64,000 nt of DNA from Prionace glauca (GCA_037974335.1 CM075729.1:100798799-100862798); one strand, 5' to 3'; counted from the first letter of the stretch, positions 12,236 to 25,117 are shown. The notes: generated by a model not told the origin, from the letters alone. Translations and numbers: made by a program.

Positions 12236-13598
12236 GGTGGCTGGTTGAGGGTGGGCAGCCACTGGTTTAGATATTGAAGGGTGGGTGTTTGAGGTGTGGG
12301 TGGTAGAGGCATGGATCAGCAGGTGTTCTGGCTGCATAGTCAGTCGCCAACTCTTTCTCTATCTCTCTCTCTCTTAAGTAATCCAATTTCACTTCCTGTC
12401 ATGTGAATGAAATTGGTTAAGGCATTTCAGGATTTGATTTTACTCTTGGGTCTATATGGCAGTGTGATACTGTATAATAAAAATAATCACATGACAGTTG
12501 TATCATACCACTTTACATAGCAAAACCCTGATATCCAAACCCTTTTAATTTAAGTTGTTTCTATTTTTAAACTGAGTTAAGTTTTGCAGTTCAAGGCAAA
12601 CCTTGAACAATAGATGGCACATGAAATTCCAATGGCAGTACATAATTGTCAGACATTTGTAAATTGCAATATGCTGCGGACTTCACTGACTTGATATACT
12701 TTAAACTGACTCATAGACAGTATATTTATTGTTTCATTATCATTATTATTTATTATTACAAAATCATTCTTTTGTTCCTACTTTTCTGCCTCTCCACAAA
12801 GTTACTAACTCCCTTCCCTTCTCAATTAACTCTCACATAATTTCAAGTCCAAGATAAAGGAAAGAGCGTATGGTTCCCTCCAAGGTCTACATCCTTTCTT
12901 AAACTTCAATTTACTTGCCAATTTTTATTTAAACTCTGTATCAAACTCACTGTTATAAAATCACAATTAGGGGAAGAACATTAAAGCAAATAACAAGGAA
13001 ACATCGACACAACCACTTTATTTAACATACGTATGGAATCTTCCAACATGTATTCCAAAATGGATTAAGTCATCGTCATTCATCTTTCTTCCAAACTGTA
13101 ATTAAACTCAAAAACAGAAGTAAATTCAAGAAATCGTACACTTTAACAGTTTTATCACTTCCTCAGCCCCTTTGAAGTTAAACCGAAATGTAAAGCGTTG
13201 CATTTTTTGCCCACAATAAATACTCCACAAAAACAAACAGGCTTTAACAACGCCATCTCTCAATCTAATGCAACAACAATCGCCTTCATTTGACAAGTAA
13301 CCAGACCACACAAACACACTGAAATACAAAAACTAAGATTACAACATAGTGTGCTTTGTGATCAGCTCTACTCCAGGTTTGTGGTTGACTCACTACTTGT
13401 ACATGTTTTAGACACGCGCTCCTACTCTACCTTATGTAACTTCCTTTTCTGTTCGTTTTTTTACTTTTTATGTCCAAAAATTACTGCAAGTCTTATAACA
13501 CTAAGATCCATCCTGTCTGGGACAGAATGGGTTAATTCGCTGCTTGTTTCAGCAGAAGGGCGGGGGAGTAAGTGCACTCACATGGACTCTCCAAACAC

Positions 13599-14057
13599 TT
13601 AAGAACATAAGAACATAAGAAATAGGAGCAGGAGTAGGCCATCCAGCCCTTCGAGCCTGCCCCATCATTCAATAAGATCATGGCTGATCTGTTGTGTCTC
13701 AGTTCCACATTCCTCCCCTCTCCCCATAACCCTTAATCCCCTCGCCTAGCAAAAACCTATCAACCCGCGTCTTAAAAATATTTAGCGAGGCAGCCTCCAC
13801 CACTTCAACGGGCAGAGAATTCCAGAGATTCACCACCCTTTGAGTGAAGAAGTTCCTCCTCAACTCCGTTCTAAACCGCCCCTCCTTTTATCTTGAGGCT
13901 GTGCCCTCTAGTCCTACTGTCCTTTCTGAGCGGGAAGAGTCTCTCCTCCTCTATCCTATCCATCCCATTCATCATCTTATACATCTCAATGAGATCTCCC
14001 CTCATTCTTCTAAACTTTAACGAGTACAAGCCGAGTTTATTCAGCCTCTCCTCATAG
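13599..14057 (-). mobile_element. CR1-like LINE 3' end, inverted left arm
   Basis: The last roughly 460 bp of a TTATGTTC-tail CR1 element on the minus strand, including the end of the RT protein and the ATAAGAAC-type tail. It abuts the plus-strand copy starting near 14058 and is the inverted counterpart of 14721-15178. Together they form a large foldback. Confidence 0.85.
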
Positions 14058-15178
14058 ATGGAGGTGGGGTGTTAGCGTGGATAGAGGATTGGCTGTCAAA
14101 TAGGAGGCAGAAAGTGGGGGTCAATGGGTGCTATTCGGATTGGCGGTTGGTGACTAGTGGAGTGCCCCAGGGGTCGGTGCTGGGGCCTCAGCTATTTACC
14201 ATTTATATAGATGATCTGGAGGAGGGAACCGAGTGTATGACGTCAAAATTTGCTGATGACACCAAGATTGGTGGAACGGCAAATTGCGCGGAGGTTGTGG
14301 AGAGTCTGCAGAAGGATCAAGATAGGCTGGGCGAATGGGCCAGGAAATGGCAAATGGAATTTAATGTTGGCAAGTGCAAGGTGGTCCACTTTGGCAGGAA
14401 TAATGATAGGAAGGACTATTACTTACGTGGCGAAAAACTGCAGCAGGCGACGGTGCAGAGGGACCTCGGGGTCCGTGTGCATGAGTCGCAAAAACCCAGC
14501 CTGCAGGTGGTCAGGAAGGCTAATGGGATGCTGGCCTTCATAGCGAGGGGATTGAATATAAAAGTAGGGAGGTCTTGCTGCAGCTGTATAGGGCATTGGT
14601 GAGACCGCAGCTGGAGTATTGTGTGCAGTTTTGGGCACCGTACTTATGCAAGGATATTTTGGCCTTGGAGGGAGTGCAGAGGAGGTTTACTAGGCTGATA
14701 CCGGAGTTGAGGGGGTTGAGCTATGAGGAGAGGCTGAATAAACTAGGCTTGTACTCGTTAGAGTTTAGAAGAATGAGGGGAGATCTCATTGAGACGTATA
14801 AGATGATGAGTGGGATGGATAGGGTAGAGGTGGAGAGGCTCTTCCTGCTCAGAAAGGACAGTAGGACTAGGGGACACAGCTTCAAGATAAAGGGGGGGCG
14901 GTTTAGAACGGAGTTGAGGAGGAACTTCTTCACTCAAAGGGTAGTGAATCTCTGGAATTCTCTGCCCGTTGAAGTGGTGGAGGCTGCCTCGCTAAATATT
15001 TTTAAGACGCAGGTTGATGGGTTTTTGATAAGCGAGGGGATTAAGGGTTATGGGGAGAGGGCGGGAATGTGGAACTGAGCCACGACAGATCAGCCATGAT
15101 CTTACTGAATGGCAGGGCAGGCTCGAAGGGCTGGATGGCCTACTCCTGCTCCTATTTCTTATGTTCTTATGTTCTTTT
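14058..15178 (+). mobile_element. CR1-like LINE, 5'-truncated
   Basis: Encodes the RT core from the palm onward: AWIEDWLSNRRQKVG, SGVPQGSVLGPQ, the catalytic FADDTK, then the C-terminal CR1 domain ending GIKGYGERAG. One frameshift separates two frames near 14560-14590 (open frames 14069-14602 and 14575-15078). It ends with TTCTTATGTTCTTATG-type 8-bp repeats, the usual CR1 3' signature. Endonuclease and upstream parts are missing. Confidence 0.9.
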
Positions 15179-15289
15179 GAGTGTTGGGCAAAAAGGATGG
15201 CCAGGAAGGAAAGGGCCCCAAACAATCATGGGGAAAAGACTAAATGTCAACAAGATGATCTGTCAACAGTAGCTCAATATTATCCAACA

Positions 15290-17121
15290 CTAAGCCCGGA
15301 ACTGATTGGAATGAATAGTATCGGCCTCCGGATAAGGACCAGACACCCGCATGTGGGTTAATGCATTATTCGGGCCCCAGCAATGTGATATGTTAATTGA
15401 TATGGGGCTTTAGTGTCTTTGACTAATTTGGACATTCCAATTGCCTGACACCACATCACAGAATTGAATTGGGGGAAAGAAAATTACTGTATATAAAAGT
15501 AAAAGTGAACCAATATTATGGGAACTGGATGAAATAATGCTGCCTGCTCAGTTCTGGGTATTTCCCAACCCTGAGGTCTCTATCTTGGAAATAGACATCC
15601 TCGAGGAACTAGGGGTAATTGTAGATGTCTGAAATAGACAGCTATTCTGGCCCGCCAAAAAGGAGCACAAAGACGGAACGTCGGGGAATGTGTCTTATGT
15701 GGAATGTTGCCATGACAGGCAGCACAAGGACAGAGCCCCTGACCCGAGACTGATAAAAGGATGGAGTATTGGGGAAGTTATGCCTGGCCATTCCGGGGAT
15801 ATGTGGCAACCAGGAAACAATATTATGGTCTTATCCATACAACCCAGAAAAGATTGCTGGGCAATATACCCATCACACTGACAATATCCTGTCAAGCCAG
15901 AGGTTCTGCAGGCCACCTAACAGATACTACGTGAATTAGTCCAGCAGGATATCCTGTGACCAGTGGTATCAGTCACTAACTCACCATTGTGGCCAGTCCG
16001 GAAATCAGATGGGAGCTACCATTCACACCACTCTAAATACGGTGGCCCCGAGGGAACACCCTATAGTGGTCAGTTCAATGACTATCTTCAGAATTTTCAC
16101 GGTTCTGGATGTAGCAAATTGGTTATGGTCCATCCCTTTAGAACAAGAATCGCAGGAGAAATTTAATTTTACTTCAAAGGGAAAACAATGTACGTGGATC
16201 CGTTTATCACAAGTGTTTCATCACAGGCAAGTATCTTCCACCGAGTCATGAATAGGGCCTTTGAGGGTACAATAGCACTATCTGATTGATGATCCCTTGA
16301 TAGTCTTGGAAATGACTGAGAACATTTGGAGTTCTGGTTATCGCATTGCACACACTGGAGAGGGTGGGAGTCAAGGCCAACCCAAGAAAGCTCCAATCGG
16401 CCAACTACAGTAGGATACTTAGGTCATGACATAAGTCAGGAAACAAGATCCTCTCCACAGACGGCAAATCCATCATCGCCGACATGACTTGATAAGCAGG
16501 GAACATGGTGGGTGATGTTTGTTTAACTACTTGAGGAACATTATTCCCTAGTGCACTACCTTGGCAGAACCAACCCAGTGCTTAGTGAAAGGGGAAAAAA
16601 ACCAGGATCGGAAGTAATGGACTCAGGGCCAGAACAGGAAATCACATTTGACAGATTAAAGGCTGCTTGAAGCCCCAGCCCTGAAACTACCAGAAAAGTT
16701 TTTACAGTAGAACGGTTACCCAGGACAAACAGGGGTTGGGTATAAGGGGGTGGGGTGGGGGGGAGGCGGGTAGGGTCATGAGGCCAGTAGCTTACTACTC
16801 GACCCAAGAGTCCCCAGTGGTTATAGGACTGCACCAATGCATCGCTGTCCTGGATGCAACCTGAGCCGTATGAGTCTGTGAACCTGTCACTAAGTCAAAC
16901 CCGTTGCTCCTACACACTAAACACACCACTGTGGAAATGCTGAATATTGGAAGACTGAAAACAGTATCCGATGCTTGATGAGCTACATGGGAGGCAGTAC
17001 TCCTTCCCCAAGATATATTCATCAACATTATCAGTGACACAAGCTTTAACCCTGCTGAAGGATTAATTACTGAGGGGATTAATTACTCAAGCAGCCTTTA
17101 ATCTGTCAAATGTGATTTCCT
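15290..17121 (+). mobile_element. Endogenous retrovirus-like pol fossil
   Basis: A remnant of a retrovirus-like pol region, recognised from reverse-transcriptase-like stretches in several short pieces between about 15900 and 16500 and a connection-like stretch near 16630. It is broken in many places, and no flanking long terminal repeats, gag or env were recognised. A perfect 35-bp inverted repeat lies within it (16636-16670 and 17087-17121). It appears old. The exact family (gamma/epsilon-like or spuma-like) is undecided, and both ends are approximate. Confidence 0.55.
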
Positions 17122-17464
17122 CAGACATTAATGCCTGATTGTAGTTGAGAATTCTGATTAATTCTAAATACCCAACATGAGGATATTTAGCAGCTAATGT
17201 ATGAATATGTGCTTTGAGAATAATACAAAATATTTAGGTAACATATTAATAATGTTTCTAATTAAATTAATTTATAACATGCCAGTGAAATGAAACATGT
17301 TTTATTCGTTTAACGTGAGTAAATGTAATTAATGTTAGTTAGTTGAATCTATGTAATTAATGATATGAAAAAGCTTATACAAGCTTTTTGAGTTAGAAAG
17401 TGCTTTGTTTTAATTCTAATGTTACCACTAAAACTGAAGAAACTTCAATATTGTATTCAAGAAA

Positions 17465-19026
17465 GATGTGGAGATGCCAGCGTTGCACTGGGGTAAATAC
17501 AGTAAGAAGTCTCACAACACCAGGTTAAAGTCCAACAGGTTTATTTGGTAGCAAAAGCCACTAGCCTTTGGAGCACTGCTCCTTCATCAGGTGAGTGGGA
17601 GTTCAGTTCACAAACAGGGCATATAAAGATACAAACTCAATTCACAAAATAATGGTTAGAATGTGAGTCTTTACAGGTAATCAAGTCTTAAAGGTACAGA
17701 CAATGTGAGTGGAGAGAGGGTTAAGCACAGGTTAAAGAGATGTGTATTGTCTCCAGACAGGAACAGTTAGTGAGATTTTGCAAGCCCAGGTAAGTCATGG
17801 GGGTTACAGATAGTGTGACATGAACCCGAGATCCCGGTTGAGGCCGTCCTCGTGTGCAGAACTTGACTATCAGTCTCTGCTCAGCTACGGACAAGCCCTT
17901 CATATACACAGGATCTGCTCAGATGGTGAGGATTGCTACAGATACCTCCAGATGCTGAAAGATGCCTTCATACGAGCAGGATATGGTGTTTGACTCATCG
18001 ATCAACAGTTCTGTTGCACCACAGCGAAAAACCAAACTGACCTCCTCAGAAGACAAACATGGGACACGATGGATAGAGTACCTTTCGTCATCTAGTACTT
18101 CCCCGGACTGGAGAAGCTATGAAATCTTGTCCGGAACCTTCAATGTGTCATAGGTGAAGACAAACATCTCGCCAAGGTCATCCCCACACCCCCACATCTT
18201 ACCTTCAAACAACCGCACAACCTCAAACAGACAATTGTCTGCAGCCAACTACCCAGCCTTCAGGAGAACAGTGACCACAACACCACAACCCTGCCACAGC
18301 AACCTCTGCAAGACATGCCAGATCATTGACATGGATGCCATCATCTCACGTGAGAACACCATCCACCAGGTACACAGTAAATACTCTTGCAACTCGGCCA
18401 ACATTGTCTACGCTGCAGGAAAGGATGTCCTAAAGCATGGTACATTGGAGAGACCATGCAGACACTACAACAACAAATGAATGAACACCACTCAACAATC
18501 ACCAGGCAAGAGTGTTCTCTACCTATTGGGGAGCACACAGTGGTCATGGGCATTCAGCTTCTGATCTTCATGTAAGTGTTCTCCAAAGTGGCTTTCATGA
18601 CAACAACAGCACAGAGTCACTGAGCAGAGACTGATAGCCAAGTTCCGCACACACGAGGATGGCCTCAACCGGGATCTTGGGTTCATGTCACACTATCTGT
18701 AACCCCCATGACTTGCCTGGGCTAGCAAAATCTCACTAACTGTCTGGCTGGAGACAATACACATCTCTTTAACCTGTGCTTAACCCTCTCTCCACTCACA
18801 TTGTCTTTAAAACTTGATTACTTGTAAAGACTCGCATTCCAACCATTATTTTGAGTTTGTGTTTTTATATGACCTGTCTGTGAACAGAACTCCCACTCAC
18901 CTGATGAAGGGGCAGTGCTCCAAAAGCTAGTGGCTTATGCTACCAAATAAACCTGTTGGTCTTTAACCTGGTGTTGTGAGACTTCTTACTGTGTTTACCC
19001 CAGTCCAACGCCGGCATCTCCACATC
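17465..19026 (+). mobile_element. Penelope-like element with long inverted ends
   Basis: Two arms of about 420 bp (17465-17885 and 18618-19026) are inverted copies of each other and flank about 730 bp. The inner part carries a recognisable piece of a GIY-YIG endonuclease domain (Cys-rich PCHSNLCKTCQ, then a separate WYIGET stretch), the nuclease type of canonical Penelope-like retroelements. The reverse transcriptase is absent and the remaining coding part is broken. The arms correspond to the family's terminal repeats, which are known in direct or inverted arrangement. Solo ends occur at 8829, 29841, 36832, 51630, 60441 and 63686. Confidence 0.75.
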
Positions 19027-19154
19027 TTGATTCAGATCCCAGCACCCGCAGAATTTTGTTTATTTAAGGGAAACTGATTTGTTGACCACCAAGGGCATGG
19101 TCAATAAATCAGATTACCAGTGTGAATGGGGATGGATACAGACAGGCTCCGGAG

Positions 19155-19455
19155 TATGAATGGATGTGTTTGTTAGTGTCTGTGTGTGTGCACACACACG
19201 TTTGTGTGTTTGTCCATTCCTGTGTGCACATGTGCTTCTGCACGTGTGTGTGTGTGTGTCTGTGTGTGTGTGCGCATCTGTGGGCATTTGTGTACATCTT
19301 ATGTATGTGTGCACATATGTATGAATATCATGCCCGTGTACGCATGTGTTTTTGTGTGTCTGTGTATGTGTGCGTGTGTGTGCATCTGTATGTGTTTACA
19401 TATGTGTGTGAGTGTGCACACATCTGTGTATGTGTCTGTCTGTGTGCATGTATGC
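19155..19455. repeat. (TG)n-rich imperfect microsatellite
   Basis: About 300 bp of imperfect TGTGTG runs interspersed with CA and ATG variants. It produces Cys/Val-rich and Thr/His-rich open frames on both strands that are not genes. The following 19460-20265 shows nothing assignable apart from a short GAGAGA run near 19749. Confidence 0.9.
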
Positions 19456-20266
19456 ATATGCAAGTAGGATGTTTTACTCCAAGAGCAATTCCAGTGACAA
19501 AGTATGTATCTTTCCCAGTAAAGCATACTTTATTTAATAACACAATTTAAATAACAAATGAGGCAGCTTAACCATTAAGAGTGGAACAGTATTTTTTAGA
19601 AGGAGAGGAAGCAAATGTACTTTCTACCTCATGGCTGCTGTAGTTGCAAATAAGCCTTGTTTATGCATGGATCAAAACGACTTTCAAATACAGTTATCAA
19701 AATCATACATACTTACTACATATTATGTTTATAGATTAATTTTGTGGAGAGAGAGAGAGTGAGTTATCTGGAACAGCCTGCAAATGCCTTTAGCATGACT
19801 TTAGCAAACGTCCAAAAACAACTGAACCAGCCCAAAACACCTACAGATTTAGCACCTCTCACTAACACATCATCACGTGACCCTGCTTCCCTAAAGCCAC
19901 ATTTCGTTTCATAATTGAAACCCGCAGGGAACCTATTTATTATGAACGAAAGTCCATTGGCCCAAATCTATGTAAACAGTACATGGATAAAATGAGTAAT
20001 TATCCTGCTCTCCCAGTATCTGAGCTGCATTCTTCTCAGACATCCTGATTGCCTGTAGCAGAAAGCTTAATTTTAAACATTCCCATTAAACACTATAAAA
20101 CGACACACATTCTAAAAGTTCAATAGATTTGTAGAAACTGCTTTAGTAGCATTCAACACAATATAAACATGATTGAGGAAAAATCAATAGATACATTCAA
20201 AATCACTAGGACGCAAGCATTACTGCTCATAGACGGAGCATTATAGGAGTTACCACAGAAAAATAT

Positions 20267-20468
20267 GGGGCTGAATTCTCCGGCCATGCAGCCTCTTCTT
20301 TCCCGCCGGTTGGAGATTGGGCTTTATTTGCCAGTGGCGGGATTCTCTGATTCTGTCGCTGTCAATGGGAATTCCTACACCACACCGGCGGGAAACCCGC
20401 GGCAAGGTAAGATACGGGCTGGAGCGGAGAATCTTACCTGCGTGAACGGCTGGTGAATTCCGGCCATG
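20267..20468. repeat. Short dispersed GC-rich repeat with near-direct ends
   Basis: A 200-bp block richer in GC than its surroundings. It begins CTGAATTCTCCGGCCATG and ends GGTGAATTCCGGCCATG, so the ends are near-direct repeats. The centre has GGCGGGATTCTCTGATTC. No coding potential. It resembles a short non-autonomous repeat, class unknown. The downstream 20470-21315 is the 3' flank of gene B and shows no other feature. Confidence 0.4.
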
Positions 20469-21315
20469 CTGTCCAGAGACACAGGTCCGTGGATGCGCGA
20501 TTCGAAACACAATTGTTATCTGCACAAGATACAACACTGCTTTATAAGCAAATTTGTAAGTGACAGACGGTAGAAGCAGCGTAGTTCACAAATACAAGTC
20601 TTGGGGACTTGTATAGCTAAAATCAGGTGATGAACTTAAGTCCGGGAGAGTCGTACGTAAAATCATTTTGAACATCGAGACATGTCCAGTGAAGTCCCTC
20701 TTGGAAATCCATTGAATGGATATTTGTCGTGTTAATTCTGCCGAAGTATCTATGGATGAAGTGGAACTAGGAAAAGTCAAAAGCCACGTGTCGTTCACTC
20801 TAATTACATTTTTCGAATATTCTGCAAGGTATTCACACCAATATTTTCCTTGTCTTCTTCAGATATTAATTGGAGACTGGTTCGTCCTAACTTTGCAGTT
20901 TCCTTTTGTTCCCCATATTTTCTGACGCTAATTAAACACTCAAGATCCATTCCCACACCAGCAACAACATCCGTGCCATGTCTTGTATTGCTTTTGGTTT
21001 AGATATGTGACTGAACGCAATGGGACTCAGATCCGTGTTCTGCAATTAACATCCTGAGGATTATAATTACTTTGTCGTAGATTCATAATAGAAAAATATT
21101 TGGTCAAAAACTGTCATTATGGTTACACTTTACCTGTTACTCTTGAGGTTTTTGAAAACTTCTGTAATTATCGAAAGATTCATCCTATGTGTGCCAGGCT
21201 GAAAGTTGGAGCAGAGTGGGTAATGATGGAGGATGCTTTGTTCAGCCTGAGTTGCAAAGAATGTAGAATCAGATAAGATGCAATGTAGATTCAACGACGG
21301 GGATTCTAGATTATT

Positions 21316-22220
21316 TTATTTCTTTATATATTTAAATATTACATTAAATGGATATTTCACCATTCTCTTTAGCTCCTCTCTGTATTTAGTCTGGGTCACT
21401 GCATAAATGCACGTGTTTGTACAACAGCTCAAAAGTAGGAGCATAAAGCTGGTGTAGTCTGCGATAGCCATCGGATCATTGAAACTGTTTAAATAATAAT
21501 GTTTTGTGATTTGTATTAGTAAGAATAATATCACATACGACATCCATAGCAACACGAAGTTTCCAGATATGGCAAAGAGTAAGATGATGGATTTTTTTCG
21601 GTTCTGAATTTCCCGATCATTTACATTCGCTTCATTGTTACTCCCTCTCAGCCTCTTACGGATTTTACTGGTCGCTAAAACGTGTCCCACAGTCAGGACA
21701 TTGAGCAGCAAGATCAGGAATGTTGGGAGCAGTGGAGTGCAACTGCGGTCAATCCAGCTAAATGCTTTCCAGGCAGCTTCAGTATAATACTCCAGCTTTT
21801 GGCCACAGCCCCACGGTGTGTTCTCGATTGTAAGATAGGGTTCAAATATAAAATACCAGGGAATATTTTTGAAAAAGAAGAACATGCAGATTGCTCCGAT
21901 AGTCAAAGCTGTCGTCTTGTCTGCGGAATATTTAGTTTTCACATTCTGGTAACAGATAGTAATAAAACGATCAAAAGTGAAGGCAACTGTTAACCAGACA
22001 GAAATATCTGTTGCTGCACGAACCAGTACGTAGTGGAAGGAGCAAACAGGCGTGATGAACAGGAAGTTATTCGGAAAATAATAGTCATTAATCCGGAAAA
22101 GAATCACGTCCAAAATAATAACCAGAAGATCTGCTACGGCCATAGCTACCAGGTAGTAAGTAATACGTTTAGAGAGGCCACAATTTCCCCGGGAAAGAAT
22201 CACAATTGTTATCACGTTCG
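21316..22220 (-). CDS. GPR139-like receptor gene B, exon 2
   Basis: Main exon of an orphan class A G-protein-coupled receptor at the plasma membrane. GPR139 itself couples mainly to Gq and responds to aromatic amino acids; the ligand here is unknown. With exon 1 (26660-26759) it gives 334 residues. The acceptor is CCACCCCTGCAG, and the phase joins to GIPAN. Landmarks: N35 of helix 1, D64 in VAMAVADLL of helix 2, C93 and C172 for the extracellular disulfide, D117-R118-F119 in place of DRY, a long helix 5/6 loop with KIRKRLR and NRKKS, LLWMSY in helix 6 without CWxP, and N302-T-C-I-Y306 in place of NPxxY. These variants also occur in gene C, so they look like family traits. No stop or frameshift. 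An AATAAA overlaps the stop codon. The best alternative name is a GPR142-like relative. Confidence 0.9.
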
Positions 22221-22441
22221 CTGCAGGGGTGGAGAAAAGACAGAACAAAGGAAACAGGTATCTGGTTAGAAAAAATACTGAGTTTCAGTGTTTATTGTGA
22301 TTTCTTAACTATATGATGTAAGGACTACAACTACAATGCATCTCAACGAGACTTGTGTGGTTGAAAACTTTTCAACATAACGTGTTACCATAGAATTTCG
22401 GGAGAATGGGTTATAATGGAGGTGGAGATTCAAATAAGCAT

Positions 22442-22722
22442 AAAATCATAGAATCCCGATAGAGCAGAAGGAGGTCATTCGATGATGTAACCCCACGTAT
22501 TTACCCTATTTATCCCCTGACGCTAAGGCAATTCGGCATGGCCAATAAACCTATCCTGATCAACCTATTCCTTTGCACCGTGAGAAGAAACTGTAGCACC
22601 GAAGAAAACCTTCGGAAACCGGGGGAAACGTGCAAACTCCACGCAATCAATTGAACCCGGTTCCCTGGCGCTATAAGGCAATACTGCTAACCAGTATGCC
22701 ACCGTTCCACCCCACGTTATCT
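22442..22722 (-). mobile_element. tRNA-derived SINE, family 1
   Basis: Minus-strand copy inside the gene B intron. It has a tRNA-like head near 22700, a GGTTCAATTGA-type box B, the GAGTTTGCACGTTTCCCCC core and the GATTCTATGATT-like end at 22442. It is clearly diverged from the other copies. Confidence 0.75.
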
Positions 22723-23074
22723 GGGGATTGGATTACTACTAGAATTCACCACAACCAGACTTGGTCATTGACTATCTAACGATTCTGTAAATAAAAACAA
22801 CGATGATCTCAAACTCAACATATGAAAGTTGTGATGTAAGCAGCAACAGACCACAGAACTACTTTTGTGGAATCTGGGCATGGAGGTGAAGCACAGTTGG
22901 TGCGGACGGGGAAGGCGGGGATAGTTTTCCTACTCTAATACTGGAACCTTGGGGGAAATGCCGACCCCGCTTTTGTCACCGCCGTGATTGTGAAAGTCCT
23001 TGCAAGGACAAGCAAATCCGATCTCTGATGTTACAGAAGAGGCTATGGTATCTTCCGACACTGAGGTTCAGAAA

Positions 23075-24560
23075 GACAAAGAACAAACAAAGAACAAAGA
23101 ACAACACAGCACGGGAAACAGGCCCTTTGGCCCAACGAGCCCGCGCCGCCGTCCCATTGTCTCAGTGACCTATTCATGATTTTAGTCTATGCCTAATGTG
23201 TGAGGATCAGGGAGGTCCAATATAGGGACAATTTGTTACCCAATCAATCAGCCTAAAAGCACATCTTTGGGATGTGGGAGGAAACCGGAGCACCCAGAGG
23301 AAACCCACGCAACCACGGGGAGAACGCGCAAACTCCCACAGACACAGGCCCAAATCCATGTGTCCGCACAGCAACAGAGATAGTCTCTGAGCTGTCATGA
23401 TGCCCTCGAGATGGTCCAGTTTAAGCACACAAACAACATGAAACAATAGGCAACTCCCGAAGCAATATCCAAGAGCAGCCCACTACAACCTGCCGCATGC
23501 ATGCCCCTTGCTGGTCAACAAGGTGGACTTAAATGCCCGAGGAGACAAAAAATTCATTATTAAACAGGCAAAGACTGTAACATCCCTGAGGCAAAAACGG
23601 AATCCCAAGCCTACAATGTTTAGTAAGGCCTGCTATATCCCCCTATATGTAGACCGCTCATGTGGCTGTCTAAGTGACTCTTAAACAACCCTAGCTGCCT
23701 GCTTCCATCACCTTACTCGGCAGTGCATTCCACACCCCCTTTGCGTGAAAAACTGCCCTCTAATATTTGTCTTATACCTAGCCCCCCTCACCCTAAGCCC
23801 GTGACCCCTCGTTCTATCCATTTCTAATAGCGGAAAAAGCTTACCACCATTTACTCTATCTATCCCCTTTATAATCTTATAAACCTCTATTAGATCCCCC
23901 CTCAGTCGACGTCTCTCAAGGGAAAACAGCCGAAGTTCGTTCAATCTTTCCTTGTAAGACAGCCCTTCCATACCAGGCAGCATCCTGGTAAATCTCCTCT
24001 GCACTCTCTCCAGGATCTCTACATCCTTCCGGTAGTACTGCGACCAGAACTGGACGCAGTACTCCAGGTGAGGCCTAACCAACGTTCTATACAACTGCAA
24101 CATCAGACTCCTACTCTTATATTCTATACCCCTTCCTATGAAGGCTAACATACCATACGCTTTCCTCATCACATTCTGCACCTGCACCGACACCTTCAGG
24201 GACTTGTGCACTTGCACCCCCAGGTCTCTCTGCGTATCTATACTCCGGATAGTTCTACCTTTTATCATATAACTCCCCTCCACATTATTCCGGCCAAAGT
24301 GTATCACCTCGCATTTCTCCGGATTAAATTCCATTTGCCATCTATCTGCCCAGTCTACCAGCCTGTCTATGTCCTGTTGCATTGCCAGGCACTGCTCCTC
24401 AGTACCCGCCAATCCAACCATCTTAGTGTCATCAGCAAATTTGCTGATCACACCACCTACCCCCTCTTCCAAGTCATTAATATATACTACAAATAGAAGA
24501 GGTCCTAGTACCGAGCCCTGCGGCACACAATTAGGAGGAAGGTTACGTTCCTTAACCTGA
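23075..24560 (-). mobile_element. CR1-like LINE, TTTGTTC-tail family, in gene B intron
   Basis: A 5'-truncated minus-strand LINE. The open frame 23708-24568 carries the RT palm (QGSVLGPLLFVVYINDLEE, catalytic FADDTKMVG) and the C-terminal CR1 domain ([17 protein letters not shown]). The protein end has a frame change near 23720. The 3' UTR (23110-23700) contains a SINE-like core (GGAGAACGCGCAAACTCCC on the plus strand), and the element ends in CAAAGAA repeats. It sits antisense-neutral to gene B, in the same orientation as the gene. Confidence 0.9.
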
Positions 24561-25117
24561 CACATCAACCATGTGGCGAATGAAAAGCTATATTAAATTC
24601 CGTCTCAAAGAATGTGCGGGAATAAATTAGCAAAAGAGAAAAGGCTGGAAAATCTGATTTTCCAGCGTTTTCTCTTTTGGTTTCAGATTCCAGCATCCGC
24701 TTTTATGCGGAAATAATATAGCTTCATTAACAAACAATTAACAACGTAATATATAGTTCTTTAGAACCAGCTTTTTTCGTCAATAAACGTCCGGGCGTAA
24801 CCTTTGAGTGTAGAAGGTTGATTTTGTTAAGTGTTTGTGCTAGTGGTTATCTCGAATACAGGATCTTAGTTAACGTATGGGAAGTATACTTCAGGTAACG
24901 CTGAGTTCAGAGTTGGGGTGCGCATTCCAGTTGAACCATGAAGTTGAAGCGCTCTGTGGCGGCGCTGCTCCCACTCTCCTGATAGCTTATGTTTTAATCA
25001 ATCAATATCTGTCAACTATTCATTCGTATCAAATAGTCAGCAGTCAATATTGTTAAAATCATAACCCGATATTCACTAGTTCTTAAATCATTATCTGATT
25101 TAACAATTTGATTAACA

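Noticed and set aside
17465-19026. Reading the repeated ends as LTRs of a retrovirus-like element
   Set aside because: The ends are inverted to each other and the inner remnant is a GIY-YIG nuclease type, which fits a Penelope-like element.
19109-19550. Cys/Val-rich and Thr/His-rich open frames on both strands
   Set aside because: These are translations of an imperfect TG/CA microsatellite.
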